Source of the DNA: CAYMWF01 sp964394085 [NCBI: uncultured Gemmatimonadota bacterium]
GTDB taxonomy: Bacteria; GCA-2686955; CAYMWF01
Reading direction: 5' to 3'
Length of the DNA stretch: 14,638 bases
Assembly (NCBI GenBank): GCA_964394085.1
Contig: CAYMWF010000087.1
Location: forward strand, 1 to 14,638
The notes below the pieces were generated by a model. The model was given only the letters and a program-made list of their open reading frames with translations, was not told the DNA's origin and searched no databases. Within the stretch, counting starts at the first letter, position 1. Each line of letters begins with the position of its first letter. This document shows positions 13,704 through 14,638 of the stretch, in pieces. Made by a program: the position numbers and the translations under genes.

Positions 13704-14483
13704 ATGAAAATCCCTTTCTTTCAGATCGATGCGTTCGCATCAGCGGTTTTTGCGGGAAATCCGGCGGGGGTCTGCCTGCTGGACGAATGGATCCGGGATG
13801 AAGTGCTTCAGTCGATTGCAGCCGAAAACAACCTGCCCGAGACCGCCTTCCTGGTCGAGCAGGGGCATTATTACGATCTGCGCTGGTTCACGCCCGAGGT
13901 GGAGGTCGATCTGTGCGGGCACGGCACTCTCGCTTCCGGCCACGTAATCTTCGAATCCGTTGATCCCCGGGCCGGGCGCGTGGAGTTCGCGAGCAAGAGT
14001 GGAATCCTGACGGTGGAGAAGCGCGACGATCTCCTGGTGCTCGATTTCCCTTCCCGGAAGCCGGAGCCGTGCTCCCGACCGGAAGGGCTCGAAGCCATTT
14101 TCGGCGCATCCCCTCTCGAGGTGCTCGGCTCGCGCGACCTGATGGTCGTATTCGAGAATGAAGACTTAATCCGAACCATGCGGCCCGACCTGGTCGCCAT
14201 GGCAGGCCTTGACGCCTTCGGCGTCATCGTTACAGCACCCGGTGAAAAATCGGACTTCGTCTCGCGCTTTTTCGCTCCCGGGGCCGGCATCCCGGAGGAC
14301 CCCGTGACCGGATCGGCGCACTGCACCCTCGTACCTTACTGGGCGGAACGGCTCGGCAGGAAGGAGCTTCATGCCATGCAGCTCAGTCGACGCGGAGGCG
14401 AACTGTTCTGCACCGACGAGGGAGAGCGGGTTCTGATAGGGGGGCGGGCTGTCACCTATCTTTCAGGAACGATCTCGATTTGA
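13704..14483 (+). CDS. PhzF-family isomerase-like protein
   Basis: This 259-residue protein begins MKIPFFQIDAFASAVFAGNPAGV, the PhzF-family N-terminus. It keeps the catalytic glutamate E46 in NNLPETAFL, the DLCGHGTLAS segment in the first half, and GIPEDPVTGSAHCTLVPYW in the second, so both halves of the diaminopimelate-epimerase-like fold are present at normal family length. PhzF itself isomerises an intermediate of phenazine synthesis, but most homologues sit outside phenazine clusters and have unknown substrates; no other phenazine gene is present here. The ATG at 13704 has GGGAG 6 nt upstream. A frame open to 13491 would add 71 residues with no family similarity. It is transcribed away from the MetE-like gene. 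Confidence 0.93.
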   Translation: MKIPFFQIDAFASAVFAGNPAGVCLLDEWIRDEVLQSIAAENNLPETAFLVEQGHYYDLRWFTPEVEVDLCGHGTLASGHVIFESVDPRAGRVEFASKSGILTVEKRDDLLVLDFPSRKPEPCSRPEGLEAIFGASPLEVLGSRDLMVVFENEDLIRTMRPDLVAMAGLDAFGVIVTAPGEKSDFVSRFFAPGAGIPEDPVTGSAHCTLVPYWAERLGRKELHAMQLSRRGGELFCTDEGERVLIGGRAVTYLSGTISI

Positions 14484-14531
14484 TTCATGGTTCCGTGCCG
14501 GTCGCGAAACATATACCTGGGGAGGTGGAAT

Positions 14532-14638
14532 GTGTTTGATCTGGCTATGCTATACCTGGGCGCCGCCCTCCCGCTCGTCCGGGGCGCCGCTCTCCCGCTC
14601 GTCCGGGGCGCCGCTCTCCCGCTCGTCCGGGGCGCCGC
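14532..14638 (+). CDS. Possible start of a repeat-encoded open frame (runs off the right edge)
   Basis: GGAGG (14521-14525) lies 6 nt before a GTG that opens a frame reaching the window edge: VFDLAMLYLGAALPLVRG, then copies of GAALPLVR. An ATG at 14530 opens another frame through the same repeats (APLSRSSG copies), and the minus strand is also open (GAPDERES copies). The period of 24 keeps any frame open, so coding is uncertain. Confidence 0.2.
   Translation, partial: MFDLAMLYLGAALPLVRGAALPLVRGAALPLVRGA
14559..14638. repeat. 24-bp tandem repeat, more than three copies, cut by the window edge
   Basis: Units at 14559-14582, 14583-14606 and 14607-14630 are followed by the first 8 bases of a fourth. 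Units 2 and 3 are identical and unit 1 differs at one base (CCC for CTC). Each unit starts GGCGCCGC and ends GCTCGTCCGG. The period is a multiple of three. Confidence 0.95.

Noticed and set aside
12745-13707. A 320-codon plus-strand frame crossing the MetE-like start and the spacer
   Set aside because: It is half antisense to the MetE-like gene and half low-complexity spacer, with no ribosome binding site.

Overview
The window looks like part of the chromosome of a strictly anaerobic, high-G+C bacterium that carries the Wood-Ljungdahl (reductive acetyl-CoA) pathway. The basis is the N-terminal half of a bacterial-type acetyl-CoA synthase (AcsB) beside a complete Ni-CO dehydrogenase operon. 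Nothing in the sequence fixes the phylum. A Desulfobacterota-like or other environmental anaerobe is plausible, but that is a guess.

Layout. 1-1250 (minus): 5' part of acsB, running off the left edge. 1251-1586: A+T-richer non-coding DNA. 1587-2747 (plus): ATPase A of the AAA_14/DUF4143 type. 2765-8166 (minus): a tightly packed four-gene CODH operon, in transcription order CooC/AcsF-like ATPase, CooC, CooS, and a CooF-like ferredoxin fused to a FAD/NAD oxidoreductase. Its junctions overlap or are 1-50 nt apart. 8278-9501 (minus): ATPase B. 9502-9736: operator-like repeats and a hairpin. 9737-10495 (minus): an alpha/beta hydrolase. 10496-10762: a 21-bp tandem repeat and the ATPase C control region. 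10763-11983 (plus): ATPase C. 12013-13068 (minus): a MetE/UroD-superfamily methyltransferase. 13069-13703: non-coding DNA with twin palindromes. 13704-14483 (plus): a PhzF-family protein. 14559 to the right edge: a 24-bp tandem repeat.

How the genes fit together. CooS interconverts CO and CO2. The two CooC-type ATPases are the expected nickel-centre maturation factors, plausibly one for CODH and one for ACS. The CooF-oxidoreductase fusion would pass CODH electrons to or from a pyridine nucleotide. AcsB would combine CO with a corrinoid-bound methyl group and CoA. The MetE-like protein could draw on the same methyl pool, but that is inference.

The most unusual layer is the set of three different DUF4143 ATPases around the CODH/ACS genes. 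All three lack a convincing Shine-Dalgarno site and have promoter-like boxes that almost touch the start codon, which suggests leaderless mRNAs. Nearly every metabolic gene around them has a clear ribosome binding site. Repeats, a possible remnant of a fourth ATPase gene and a possible decayed reading frame at the operon boundary suggest repeated insertion of these ATPase genes into the region.
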